Position numbers and translations under genes: made by a program. Below the pieces are notes generated by a model, which did no database searches, had not been told where the DNA came from, and was given only the letters and a program-made list of their open reading frames with translations. Positions 1 through 8,108 of a stretch of DNA of 64,000 nucleotides are shown piece by piece. The number at the start of each line of letters is the position of its first letter. The first letter of the stretch is position 1. This stretch comes from Chryseobacterium balustinum (GTDB taxonomy: Bacteria; Bacteroidota; Bacteroidia; Flavobacteriales; Weeksellaceae), in assembly GCF_900168205.1 (NCBI RefSeq), contig NZ_FUZE01000002.1, forward strand, positions 310,001 to 374,000, in the 5' to 3' direction.

Positions 1-679
1 ACTCATCACCTTTTACTACTTCGTCTACATAATTCATACTTTCAATAACAAAACTCTCGAAGCTCGGTTTATTTAACGCATTTAAATCTGAAATATTATC
101 AAACTGCAATTTCTCACCTACATTTCCTGCCAAAGCTGCATCTTTCTCATTATATAATGAAAGTACAATTTTAGCATCTTTGAAGTAAGTATCAGATTTG
201 TAGTATGTTTTTAAGTAAATAGGCACAAAAGAAGACATCCATCCATTTAAGTGAATCACGTCTGGAACCCAGTTTAGTTTTTTAATGGTTTCTATTACAC
301 CACGTGCAAAGAATATAGCTCTCTCGTCATTATCATCAAATGCTACTCCTGCATCATCAAAATAATATTGTTTTCTTTTGAAGTACTCTTCGTTATCGAT
401 AAAATAAACCTGCAGCCTCTCTCCTGGAAGTGAAGCCACTTTAATAATTAAAGGTTGATCTAAGTCATTGATAATAATATTCATCCCCGAAAGACGAATC
501 ACTTCATGAAGTTGAAATTTCCTCTCACTTATCTGTCCGAATCTTGGCATAAAAACTCTTACATCATTGCCTTCTTGGTGCATTTTAAGTGCCATTTTGT
601 TTACCACCGCTGCTAAATTTGTATCTTCCTGATAAGGGTACATCTCTGTGGTAATGTACAGTATTTTCTGATTGGGCAT
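1..679 (-). CDS. Glycogen/starch synthase-like glycosyltransferase (GT5), N-terminal part
   Basis: The start codon is the ATG at 677-679 and the gene runs off the left edge, so only about 226 N-terminal residues are visible. They read MPNQKILYITTEMYPY, then RFGQISERKFQLHEVIRLSGMN split over two short stretches, YFIDNEEYFKRK and NWVPDVIHLNGW, which match the catalytic N-domain of the GlgA-like proteins of Bacteroidota. The ADP-glucose-binding K-x-G-G-L motif that normally follows the TxE-x-x-P segment is absent: the sequence continues QEDTNLAAVVNKMA. The family would transfer glucose from a nucleotide sugar to an alpha-1,4-glucan in the cytoplasm, but the missing motif leaves the exact reaction open. 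It is divergent from panC across 168 bp, an order I remember from other flavobacteria. Confidence 0.8.
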   Translation of the reverse strand, partial: MPNQKILYITTEMYPYQEDTNLAAVVNKMALKMHQEGNDVRVFMPRFGQISERKFQLHEVIRLSGMNIIINDLDQPLIIKVASLPGERLQVYFIDNEEYFKRKQYYFDDAGVAFDDNDERAIFFARGVIETIKKLNWVPDVIHLNGWMSSFVPIYLKTYYKSDTYFKDAKIVLSLYNEKDAALAGNVGEKLQFDNISDLNALNKPSFESFVIESMNYVDEVVKGDE

Positions 680-819
680 ATAATTTTTTATATAATTTTA
701 AATAACGCTCTAATATGCAAAATTACGAAAAAACATTCAACATTATTCTAATTAACATTTTTTTACGATAGTTATTGAGATAATGCATAAAAACTCAAAA
801 TGAATATCTTAATATTTAG

Positions 820-827
820 TATTTTTG
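820..827 (+). promoter_or_regulatory. -7 promoter element of panC
   Basis: The octamer TATTTTTG matches the Bacteroidota -7 consensus TAnnTTTG and lies 20 bases before the panC ATG, which predicts a leader of roughly 15 bases. I see no clear -33 TTG at the right distance. Confidence 0.5.
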
Positions 828-847
828 AATTGTTATTAAAATAAACT

Positions 848-1696
848 ATGGAAGTTCTAAAAAACAAAAAAACACTTCAGGATTTTATAGAAAGACAGAA
901 GGAAATGGGCAAAAAAATAGGTTTTGCCCCTACTATGGGAGCTTTACACAATGGTCATTTATCATTGTATGAAGCTGCAAGGAAAGAAAACGATCTGGTC
1001 ATCTCATCAATTTTTGTAAACCCTACACAGTTTAACAATGCTGAAGATTTGGAAAAATACCCAAGAGATACCGATCGCGACATCTCTATTCTTAAAACCT
1101 CAGGGCTTGTAGATGCTGTTTATCTTCCTCAAGTTGAAGACATCTATCCCGAAAAAACAGAGAGTCAACGCTATGATTACGATGGTTTAGAAAATGAAAT
1201 GGAAGGAAAATCTAGACCCGGCCATTTTGATGGCGTAGGAACGGTAGTTGAAGAACTTTTCAGACAAGTAAAGGCAGACAATGCTTACTTCGGAGAAAAA
1301 GACTTTCAACAACTAGCAATCATCAAAAAAATGGTTGAAAAAAAACTACTTCCTATTAAAATAAAAGGAGTTTCCATCTACAGAGCAGAAAACGGCTTAG
1401 CTTTAAGCTCAAGAAACCAGCGCCTCACCGAAACAAGGAAAGATGAAGCTAAAATTATTTTCGAAACATTAATTAAGGTAAAAAAATTATTTAAAAATAC
1501 TCCGGTTTTAAATATTAAGGAAAATGTGAATAAAATCTTTCACAACAAAAAAGACATGGAGTTGGAGTATTTTCTAATTGCTGACGAAAGTACATTAAAA
1601 GAAATTAACCAAAGAGAAGAAGAGAAATCTTACAGAGCATTTATTGTAGTTAATGTAGACGGAGTACGATTAATTGACAACATGCATTTGGATTGA
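848..1696 (+). CDS. panC: Pantothenate synthetase
   Basis: Condenses pantoate with beta-alanine using ATP (via pantoyl-adenylate), the last step of vitamin B5 synthesis, in the cytoplasm. The 282-residue length is normal for PanC. Visible motifs are the nucleotidyl-transferase signature FAPTMGALHNGH (residues 26-37), the pantoate-binding RPGHFDGVGTV (123-133), FGEKD (148-152) and the KMSKS-like LSSRN (186-190). It starts at an ATG just after a good -7 element and is followed at once by a strong terminator, so it is probably monocistronic. No panB or panD is next to it in this window. Confidence 0.97.
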   Translation: MEVLKNKKTLQDFIERQKEMGKKIGFAPTMGALHNGHLSLYEAARKENDLVISSIFVNPTQFNNAEDLEKYPRDTDRDISILKTSGLVDAVYLPQVEDIYPEKTESQRYDYDGLENEMEGKSRPGHFDGVGTVVEELFRQVKADNAYFGEKDFQQLAIIKKMVEKKLLPIKIKGVSIYRAENGLALSSRNQRLTETRKDEAKIIFETLIKVKKLFKNTPVLNIKENVNKIFHNKKDMELEYFLIADESTLKEINQREEEKSYRAFIVVNVDGVRLIDNMHLD

Positions 1697-1705
1697 CATA
1701 AAAAA

Positions 1706-1733
1706 TCAAAGGCTTCCTGAAGGAAGCCTTTGA
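1706..1733 (+). terminator. Hairpin terminator after panC
   Basis: TCAAAGGCTTCC and GGAAGCCTTTGA form a perfect 12-bp stem around a TGAA loop, 10 bases after the panC stop. There is no long T-run beyond it, but the stem itself ends in TTTGA. Confidence 0.75.
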
Positions 1734-1786
1734 ACACCAAATCACAAAATATTAATATGAAAAAAATTTACTTTTCAGTAAACTTG

Positions 1787-1859
1787 TGACCCGGCTGGGA
1801 TTCGAACCCAGGACCCATACATTAAAAGTGTATTGCTCTACCAGCTGAGCTACCGAGTC
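1787..1859 (-). tRNA. tRNA-Lys (TTT)
   Basis: The reverse complement folds as a 73-base cloverleaf: acceptor GACTCGG/CCGGGTC (one G-T pair), D-arm GCTC/GAGC, anticodon stem ATACA/TGTAT with loop CTTTTAA (anticodon TTT), T-arm CTGGG-TTCGAAT-CCCAG, discriminator A. CCA is not encoded. It is identical to the copy at 2058-2130, including six flanking bases on the 5' side. Confidence 0.97.
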
Positions 1860-1939
1860 GGTCACATTAAATTAACGAGGACAAATATAAAATTTATTTT
1901 ATAAAATATCAACTATTAATTAAATATTTTTTTCTGCTG

Positions 1940-2022
1940 TGCCTGTGACTGGATTCGAACCAGCACATCCTTAGGAAACCACCCCCTCAAGATGGCGTGT
2001 CTACCAATTTCACCACACAGGC
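1940..2022 (-). tRNA. tRNA-Leu (GAG)
   Basis: An 83-base class II tRNA: acceptor GCCTGTG/CACAGGC perfect, D-stem GTG/CAC, anticodon stem CCATC/GGTGG with loop TTGAGGG (anticodon GAG), a long variable arm starting TTTCCTAAGGA, and T-arm GCTGG-TTCGAAT-CCAGT, discriminator A. It lies between two identical tRNA-Lys genes on the same strand. Confidence 0.97.
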
Positions 2023-2057
2023 AACAAAATTACAAAAATCTAGTAATTTTTCGCTAG

Positions 2058-2130
2058 TGACCCGGCTGGGATTCGAACCCAGGACCCATACATTAAAAGT
2101 GTATTGCTCTACCAGCTGAGCTACCGAGTC
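2058..2130 (-). tRNA. tRNA-Lys (TTT), second copy
   Basis: Same 73-base sequence as 1787-1859. The identity covers the tRNA plus short flanks (GTGACC before and AC after) and then stops, which is what a local duplication or gene conversion of the mature region would leave. Confidence 0.97.
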
Positions 2131-2246
2131 GGTCACTATATTATCAAGTTTTTACTGTTAAGTAATATCCTTGTTTTCAGTGGTGCAAAGATATAACTTT
2201 TTTCGTTATCTCAAAATTTTTTTGCAAATTTGTTTAAAATAATTTC

Positions 2247-2762
2247 ATGATAATTTCACTGGTAGGCTACATGGGAAGTGGTAAATCTCACATTTCCAAA
2301 ATATTAAATGACAAAATAAATTTTAAATTAATTGACCTCGATAAAGAGATTTCTAAGCGAAAAAAATTAACCATTCCCGAAATATTCGATAAAATGGGAG
2401 AAATTCACTTTAGAAAATTAGAAAGAGAAACTTTGGAGGAGATTTTAGCCTCTCAAGAAAATATCGTTTTGAGCCTGGGAGGCGGAACTCCGGTCTATTA
2501 TAATAATATGGAAATTATTAATAATAGTTCGAAGAGCTTTTTTTTGAGAGCTTCTATTGCTACTTTGGCAGAAAGAATTTCAAAACAAAAAGAAAAAAGA
2601 CCTTTAATTGCAAAAATATCTGATGAAGATCTCCCGGAATTTATAGCCAAACATTTATTTGAGCGAAATGTATTTTACAGTAAAGCTCAATTTAGCATAA
2701 ACACAGATAATAAAAATCCTGAAGACATTATTCAGGAGATAATAGAAAAGCTCTATCTCTAG
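2247..2762 (+). CDS. aroK: Shikimate kinase
   Basis: Phosphorylates shikimate at the 3-hydroxyl in aromatic amino acid synthesis. The 171-residue length is typical. Walker A is GYMGSGKS (residues 7-14), the shikimate-binding acidic pair is in LIDLD (28-32), FRKLE (55-59) carries the substrate arginine, GGGTPV (78-83) is the glycine-rich binding loop, and KRPL (116-119) is the lid arginine. It starts at ATG 2247, shortly after the tRNA cluster; the region before it is AT-rich with only a weak -7 match (CAAATTTG). It converges on the S4-domain gene with a 15-base gap. Confidence 0.96.
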   Translation: MIISLVGYMGSGKSHISKILNDKINFKLIDLDKEISKRKKLTIPEIFDKMGEIHFRKLERETLEEILASQENIVLSLGGGTPVYYNNMEIINNSSKSFFLRASIATLAERISKQKEKRPLIAKISDEDLPEFIAKHLFERNVFYSKAQFSINTDNKNPEDIIQEIIEKLYL

Positions 2763-2777
2763 AGCTTTTTCTTTTAA

Positions 2778-3215
2778 TTAATCATTGGTTTCAGAATCGT
2801 TGCCATCTTCACCAAAAAAATCGTCCCAATCTGTAAAATCAGCAGTCACATCATTTTCTACATAATCATCCATTTCTCTCCTGTCTTTTTTAGTAGGTCT
2901 TCCTTCGCCTCTGTTTCGGTAGTATTCCTGAGACATTTTTCGCATCATTAAGATTTCGTATTGATCTTTATCAGTTACGTCTTTAATATGAAGTGATACC
3001 AATTTTGCCCCTATTCTACTTTTAGGGATTTGTAATACTTTAATTTTATATTCGATTTGATTTTTACGAATTTTGATAACATCTCCTTCTTTTACTTCTT
3101 TAGAGGACTTCACAGTCGAAGACCCAATAGAAACCCTGTTCTTTTTTATTTCATCTGCAGACACCGATCTTGTTTTATAAAAACGAATGCTCCATAAAAA
3201 TTTATCTATTCTCAT
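2778..3215 (-). CDS. S4-domain RNA-binding protein (Hsp15-like)
   Basis: A 145-residue basic protein with an N-terminal S4 RNA-binding domain: RIDKFLWSIRFYKTRS (residues 2-17) followed by the beta-hairpin region VSIGSSTVKSSKEVKEGDVI. This matches the Hsp15/HslR family, which in E. coli recycles stalled 50S subunits carrying nascent tRNA. The C-terminus is first basic (RNRGEGRPTKKDRRE) and then strongly acidic (FFGEDGNDSETND), a tail I cannot assign. The role here is inferred from the fold only. Confidence 0.85.
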   Translation of the reverse strand: MRIDKFLWSIRFYKTRSVSADEIKKNRVSIGSSTVKSSKEVKEGDVIKIRKNQIEYKIKVLQIPKSRIGAKLVSLHIKDVTDKDQYEILMMRKMSQEYYRNRGEGRPTKKDRREMDDYVENDVTADFTDWDDFFGEDGNDSETND

Positions 3216-3224
3216 ATTTTTTTA

Positions 3225-3232
3225 TACTTTTG
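3225..3232 (+). promoter_or_regulatory. -7 promoter element of the 3270 lipoprotein gene
   Basis: TACTTTTG matches TAnnTTTG and lies 37 bases before the ATG at 3270, directly beside the start of the divergent S4-domain gene. Confidence 0.45.
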
Positions 3233-3269
3233 TCGTTATATTATTTGTAAAGTAATTAAAGTTTTTGAA

Positions 3270-4013
3270 ATGAAAAAAATATTTTTGTATATCCTTGCAG
3301 GATCGTTGTGTTTCACAGCTTGTAAAAAGGATGATGAAGTGGAGACTTTTGTAGAGCCCGAAGACATCAATGTAAGAAATTCTTATGACGAGCAGGCTAT
3401 TCAGAAATTTATGGATAACAACTACCTAGATTCGCAGGGAAACATAAAAGCTTTCAGCAGTACAGATACAGCTGACGACAATGAGAAAAAACTCTCTCAG
3501 CTAGACCCTAAGACACTTCCTTCCGGAGTTATTTATATCAAAAGAGCCGGAGCTCAACCAGAAGACAGCAATCCCCCTGTAACAGGTGTTACCATGCAAG
3601 ACTCTACGCAAATCACTACGATGATGAGAGCTAATTATTATCTTGCTACAGAAACAGACGGAAATATTTCGTTTGGGAATGCAGGAGTTCTTTTAAATAC
3701 GATTAACGGAAGCGGTTCTCCAGTAATTGATCCTTTGTTTTATTTTGTGAAAAAAAGTGTAAGAACTGCCGCTGAAAAAAACAGTGATTATTACGAGATT
3801 GAAGGCCTTAGAGAAGGTTTAAAATACTTTAAAGGTTTTGAAAACTTACCACAAGGAAATCCTTATAATTTGCAGGGAGTAATTATTGTTCCGTCTAAAG
3901 CAGCTTTTGCAAGAGATTTACATTACAATTATACCGGACTTTCTCTACAAAACTATAGTTTTGTTTTTAATTTTCAAATTTATAAAGCAAACTTAAGACC
4001 TACTGGTCAATAG
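3270..4013 (+). CDS. Lipoprotein with a divergent FKBP-type isomerase domain
   Basis: 247 residues starting MKKIFLYILAGSLCFTACKKDD: a signal peptide with a lipobox (FTAC) followed by a Lys-Asp-Asp-Glu stretch that resembles the Bacteroidota signal for surface-exposed lipoproteins. The C-terminal half has the layout of an FKBP domain (GLREGLKYF..., IIVPSKAAFARD..., SFVFNFQIYK), but key binding-pocket residues are hard to recognise, so peptidyl-prolyl isomerase activity is doubtful. I remember similar FKBP-like lipoproteins among gliding/T9SS accessory proteins of Bacteroidota; a role there is only a guess. It stands alone, with its own promoter and a bidirectional terminator after it. Confidence 0.55.
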   Translation: MKKIFLYILAGSLCFTACKKDDEVETFVEPEDINVRNSYDEQAIQKFMDNNYLDSQGNIKAFSSTDTADDNEKKLSQLDPKTLPSGVIYIKRAGAQPEDSNPPVTGVTMQDSTQITTMMRANYYLATETDGNISFGNAGVLLNTINGSGSPVIDPLFYFVKKSVRTAAEKNSDYYEIEGLREGLKYFKGFENLPQGNPYNLQGVIIVPSKAAFARDLHYNYTGLSLQNYSFVFNFQIYKANLRPTGQ

Positions 4014-4030
4014 TCTAAAACCAAAATAAA

Positions 4031-4062
4031 AAAAGCGCTTCAAAATATTTTGAAGCGCTTTT
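4031..4062. terminator. Bidirectional terminator
   Basis: AAAAGCGCTTCAAAAT is followed by its exact reverse complement, a 16-bp palindrome flanked by A-run and T-run. It serves the lipoprotein gene ending at 4013 and the convergent FMN-protein gene ending at 4067. Confidence 0.9.
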
Positions 4063-4066
4063 TTAT

Positions 4067-5569
4067 TTATCTCACATTTCCTAAAATATCCGGGAAATAT
4101 TTATCTGAAAGATGCTCAAACTCATCACCTCGCATAAACATACTGGCATCAACTTCCTCATAAGAACTTCTTCCTGCAGCAGCAATTAATTCGTTACACG
4201 TGTGTAAAGTATTTTTATGGAAATGATATACTCTTTCTGCTTTATCGGTTACATCAAGCCCTTTAATCAACATTTTATCCTGCGTTGCCACACCCGTCGG
4301 ACAATTGTTGTTATTACATCTCAAAGCCTGAATACAGCCAAGAGAAAACATAAATCCTCTTGCATTGTTACACATATCTGCACCCATTGCAACCGCTCGC
4401 AAAATATCTAAACTTGTAAGAACTTTTCCGCTTGCTATTACACGTAATTTATTTCTAAGATTATAATTTCTCAACGTACGATTGACAAATATTAAAGCTG
4501 GTTCCAAAGGCATCCCTACTCCATCCGAAAACTCCGGTGGTGCAGCTCCGGTTCCTCCTTCTGCTCCGTCAATGGTTATAAAATCCGGATAGATTTTCAA
4601 AACATTCATCTGAACGCAAATATCTTCAAATTCTTTGGTATCACCGATACACAACTTGAAACCAACAGGTTTACCACCAGAAAGTTCTCTCAGTTGCTGT
4701 ACAAACCTCAACAATCCTGCAGCATCAGAAAAAGATGAATGGGATGGCGGAGAAATAATAGTCAGACCAGGTTGTACATGACGTATTTTAGCAATCTCAG
4801 GAGTATTTTTTACACCCGGTAAAACTCCACCATGACCGGGTTTTGCACCTTGAGATAATTTAATCTCAATCATTTTTACACTTGGAAGAGTAGAATATTT
4901 TGTGAATAATTCAGGATTAAATTTCCCTTCATCATCTCTGCAACCAAAATATCCGGTTCCTATTTGCCAGCATAAATCGCCTCCTTCCAAATGGTGAGGA
5001 GAAATCCCCCCTTCTCCTGTATTATGATAAAAATTCCCTTTTTTCGCTCCTTTATTTAGCGAAATTTGAGCTCTGTCACTCAATGCACCAAAACTCATGG
5101 CTGAAATATTAAACAATGAAGCATGATAAGGCTGAGTACACTGTTCACCTCCTACCCAAACTCTCGGAAGTTCTTCTTTTGGAGATTTAGCATAAATAGA
5201 ATGCTTAATACCCTCATATTTTCTGTGATTTACTTCTAACTGAGTTCCAAAAGGAACGGTGTCGCTGATATTTTTTGAACGTCTATAGACTGCGGAACGC
5301 TGATTTCTGGGAAATGGCTTTCCATCAGTTTCTCTTTCAATGAAATACTGCTGCATTTCAGGTGAAATACCTTCAAAAAAGTACCTGAAATATCCCAAAA
5401 CAGGGAAATTTCTCAGAATTGCATGTTTTGATTGGTAAGAATTATAGACTCCTAATGCATAAATTGCTGTTAACAGCGTAGGAATCCAGTAATGTGCTTT
5501 GATCAGTAACGCAACAATCCATGTTGCAGCTACCAATACAATTCCCCAAGATAAGAACTTATCTCTCAT
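4067..5569 (-). CDS. FMN-binding glutamate synthase family protein (GltB-like)
   Basis: 500 residues. Two hydrophobic segments at the N-terminus (about residues 8-42) suggest membrane anchoring. The rest is the FMN/Fe-S synthase domain of the glutamate synthase large subunit: GEGGISPHH, KPGHGGVLPG, the FMN-barrel motif TIDGAEGGTGAAPPEF, and a cysteine cluster CIQALRCNNNNCPTG (Cys about 412, 418, 423) that binds a 3Fe-4S cluster in GltB. The glutaminase domain is missing, so it is not a complete glutamate synthase; ammonia- or other-donor use is unknown. It is transcribed alone. Confidence 0.9.
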   Translation of the reverse strand: MRDKFLSWGIVLVAATWIVALLIKAHYWIPTLLTAIYALGVYNSYQSKHAILRNFPVLGYFRYFFEGISPEMQQYFIERETDGKPFPRNQRSAVYRRSKNISDTVPFGTQLEVNHRKYEGIKHSIYAKSPKEELPRVWVGGEQCTQPYHASLFNISAMSFGALSDRAQISLNKGAKKGNFYHNTGEGGISPHHLEGGDLCWQIGTGYFGCRDDEGKFNPELFTKYSTLPSVKMIEIKLSQGAKPGHGGVLPGVKNTPEIAKIRHVQPGLTIISPPSHSSFSDAAGLLRFVQQLRELSGGKPVGFKLCIGDTKEFEDICVQMNVLKIYPDFITIDGAEGGTGAAPPEFSDGVGMPLEPALIFVNRTLRNYNLRNKLRVIASGKVLTSLDILRAVAMGADMCNNARGFMFSLGCIQALRCNNNNCPTGVATQDKMLIKGLDVTDKAERVYHFHKNTLHTCNELIAAAGRSSYEEVDASMFMRGDEFEHLSDKYFPDILGNVR

Positions 5570-5625
5570 AAGAATATATATTTAAAACGTTAAAGATTAA
5601 ATGTAGTGGAAATATAGCAAACAGA

Positions 5626-6972
5626 CTAAGCTTTTGCTAAAAAACTTTCGTAAGACGATTGCACAGAAACCGTGCCATCTGACAGGATTTTTTCTAAATT
5701 TAGAAATTCAATTTGATTTACTGAAGCCTGGTCAAAATCTTTCTGCACCCTCACATAGTTTTCTGTGAAGCCGTACATTTTGCCGTCTTTATTTTCGTGC
5801 TCCCAAAGAACGGGAAGCGTTTTTCCTAATTGAGTCTGATAAAATGCCATTTTTTTCTTTTCAGAAAGAATTCTAAGCATTTTATTTCGTTTTTTTCTTT
5901 CCGGAATAGGAACAACGCTCTGCATTCCTACCGCTTCTGTATTTTCTCTTTCAGAATAAGTAAATACATGAAGATATGAAATTGGTAGATTATTCAGGAA
6001 ATTATACGTTTCCATGAATAATTCTTCTGTTTCACCAGGGAAACCAACAATAACATCTACACCAATTGCCGCATCGGGCATTACTTCGCGGATTTTATTA
6101 ACCCTATCGTTATACAACTTGGTAAGATAACGACGTTTCATTTTTTTCAATAACTCATCACTTCCCGATTGCAAAGGAATATGAAAATGCGGTACAAAGC
6201 TTTTACTTTTAGAAACCAATTCGATGCTTTCATCTTTTAAAAGATTGGGTTCAATTGAAGAAATACGAATTCTTTCGATGCCTTCCACCTGATCAAGTTC
6301 AGAAATTAAATCTAAAAAAGTATGCTCATGTCTTTTGTTTCCGAACTCACCTTTACCGTAATCACCGATATTTACACCGGTTAAAACGATTTCTTTGATG
6401 TCTCTTTCGGCAATTTCTTTGGCGTTTTTCAGAACATTTTCGATAGTATCTGAACGGGAAATACCTCTTGCTAAAGGAATTGTACAATAGGTACATTTAT
6501 AATCGCAACCATCCTGAACTTTCAGGAAAGCTCTGGTTCTGTCCCCGATGGAGTAACTTCCGATAAAAAAATCAGTTTCTTCAATTTCACAAGAGTGTAC
6601 AACACCTTCGCTTTCAGATTTTTCTAAATCATCCAAATAACTTAGAATATTGAATTTTTCTTTGGCTCCAAGAACCAAATCTACCCCAGTGATCTGTGAA
6701 ATTTCTTCAGGTTTCAATTGTGCATAACAACCTACAATCACCACCAAACCTTCAGGATTGGCTTTTATGGCTCTTTTTACGTGAAGTTTACATTCACGAT
6801 CGGCGTTTTCAGTAACCGAACAAGTATTGATGACATAAATATCGGCTCTATCATCAAACCCCACCTTATCATAACCTGCATCTGTTAATTGACGGGCAAT
6901 AGTAGATGTTTCCGCAAAGTTTAATTTGCAGCCAAGGGTATGAAATGCGGCAGTCTTATGAAAGTGAGACAT
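5626..6972 (-). CDS. mtaB: tRNA (N6-threonylcarbamoyladenosine-37-C2)-methylthiotransferase
   Basis: A radical-SAM enzyme that adds a methylthio group to t6A37 of tRNAs. 448 residues, family-typical. N-terminal UPF0004 domain with HTLGCKLNFAETS (Cys15), Cys51 and Cys82 for the auxiliary cluster; radical-SAM cluster CDYKCTYC (Cys156, 160, 163); then the barrel (VIVGFPGET, HVFTYSERENT) and a C-terminal TRAM-like segment (YVRVQKDF). The TLGCKLN form of the first motif points to MtaB rather than MiaB or RimO. The next gene on the same strand (DinB-like) starts upstream at 7629 with a 66-base gap. Confidence 0.93.
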   Translation of the reverse strand: MSHFHKTAAFHTLGCKLNFAETSTIARQLTDAGYDKVGFDDRADIYVINTCSVTENADRECKLHVKRAIKANPEGLVVIVGCYAQLKPEEISQITGVDLVLGAKEKFNILSYLDDLEKSESEGVVHSCEIEETDFFIGSYSIGDRTRAFLKVQDGCDYKCTYCTIPLARGISRSDTIENVLKNAKEIAERDIKEIVLTGVNIGDYGKGEFGNKRHEHTFLDLISELDQVEGIERIRISSIEPNLLKDESIELVSKSKSFVPHFHIPLQSGSDELLKKMKRRYLTKLYNDRVNKIREVMPDAAIGVDVIVGFPGETEELFMETYNFLNNLPISYLHVFTYSERENTEAVGMQSVVPIPERKKRNKMLRILSEKKKMAFYQTQLGKTLPVLWEHENKDGKMYGFTENYVRVQKDFDQASVNQIEFLNLEKILSDGTVSVQSSYESFLAKA

Positions 6973-7038
6973 TTATTTTCCTGAATTTTCTGGGTGCAAA
7001 GGTAATCAAATTTAATATAAATTTTAAATTGATTTGGT

Positions 7039-7629
7039 CTATAATTTATAATCATCTCGTACATCAGGAGTATTTTCAAAACAAACAGGAGAAGAATTAA
7101 GGTCTGTCTCCTCTTTTGTAAACTTATTTTTCATTTCATTATTGAAATCCGACGATTTGTTTCTTGCGATAGAAAGCGTTTTCCAATCTTCATTTTTCAT
7201 CATTTTAGCAATAAAAACAATCTGACCAATATGATAAGGATAATGCGCCAATTGTCTGAAAACCGCATCAATCACCGAATGAGCCTCGTTTCTGATATAA
7301 ATTGTAGAATATAAATTTACATCATTAATTTGATTCAAAGCATCAAAAAGGCATTTCCAACCTTTTTCCCAATATTGCAAAACCTCATCTTTCGTTTTAA
7401 AAGTATTCACAAATTCTTTATCACGGTTTCGCCAGGATTTCTCACCGTCTTCCGTTAAAAAATTCGTCCATCTTGACAGCATATTTCCTGCAACATGTTT
7501 TACAATCACCGCAATGGAATTACTTTCTTCATTGAACTGCCAGAAAAATTGTTCGTCTAAAAGCTGCTCAAATGATTTATCGCCGAGCATTTTATAATAT
7601 TCAAATCTTTTGATGAATAAATCTTTCAT
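7039..7629 (-). CDS. DinB-like protein, DUF1572 family
   Basis: About 196 residues, starting at the ATG 7627-7629; a TTG two codons upstream is less likely. Motifs fit the DUF1572/DinB four-helix bundle: SIAVIVKHVAGNMLSRW near residues 40-56 and FRQLAHYPYHIGQIVFIAKMM near 126-146, giving the spaced His residues (KH, AH, YHIGQ) that bind a metal in this superfamily. Enzymatic role is not established for DUF1572; relatives are thiol-dependent S-transferases. It lies head to tail with mtaB. Confidence 0.8.
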   Translation of the reverse strand: MKDLFIKRFEYYKMLGDKSFEQLLDEQFFWQFNEESNSIAVIVKHVAGNMLSRWTNFLTEDGEKSWRNRDKEFVNTFKTKDEVLQYWEKGWKCLFDALNQINDVNLYSTIYIRNEAHSVIDAVFRQLAHYPYHIGQIVFIAKMMKNEDWKTLSIARNKSSDFNNEMKNKFTKEETDLNSSPVCFENTPDVRDDYKL

Positions 7630-7699
7630 GATCAATGTTTAGTATTTTATTTAAAACCAATTTAGCATTTTTCACGTATATAAATGTAAATTGCAACCT

Positions 7700-8059
7700 A
7701 TGAATTGTAAGATCAGCCATTTTATGCAGGATTTAAATTCTTTAAATGTTGAAAAGCTTGAAAAATGGTTTACTGATGAAACTGTAATTTGGATTCCGCC
7801 AGCGAAAGAAATTTCAGGAAAGAGCAGAATCTTAGCATTATTCAGAGCTATTTTCAGACGATACGAAAAGATCGAGTGGAATGTTTCGGAAATTTTCCAT
7901 TTGGGAAACAACAAATATTTTTATCAGACTACTTCTTCAGGAAATATGAGCGGTAAAGGAACTTATTTAAACGAAATATGTACCGTTGTACAGTTTTCAG
8001 AATGCGGTAAAATACTTTATCTCTCAGATTATTTTAAAGATACCAAAGCTTTTAATTAA
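7700..8059 (+). CDS. NTF2-like (SnoaL-type) small protein
   Basis: 119 residues from ATG 7700 (MNCKISHFMQDLNSLN); a TTG at 7691 would add three residues. The pattern of an N-terminal helix, ...LEKWFTDETVIWIPPAKEISGKSRILALFRAIFRRY..., and alternating strands ending in CTVVQFSECGKILYLSDYF is that of the NTF2/SnoaL cone fold. Members bind small molecules or act as isomerases; nothing here fixes a substrate. It is divergent from the DinB-like gene and is followed by a bidirectional terminator. Confidence 0.65.
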   Translation: MNCKISHFMQDLNSLNVEKLEKWFTDETVIWIPPAKEISGKSRILALFRAIFRRYEKIEWNVSEIFHLGNNKYFYQTTSSGNMSGKGTYLNEICTVVQFSECGKILYLSDYFKDTKAFN

Positions 8060-8091
8060 CAAAAGCCATCTTAGAAAGGATGGCTTTTGTT
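8058..8091. terminator. Bidirectional terminator
   Basis: AACAAAAGCCATC and GATGGCTTTTGTT form a 13-bp perfect stem with an 8-base loop. It overlaps the last bases of the NTF2-like gene and serves the T9SS gene ending at 8109 on the other strand. Confidence 0.8.
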
Positions 8092-8108
8092 ATATATAAT
8101 CATTAATT

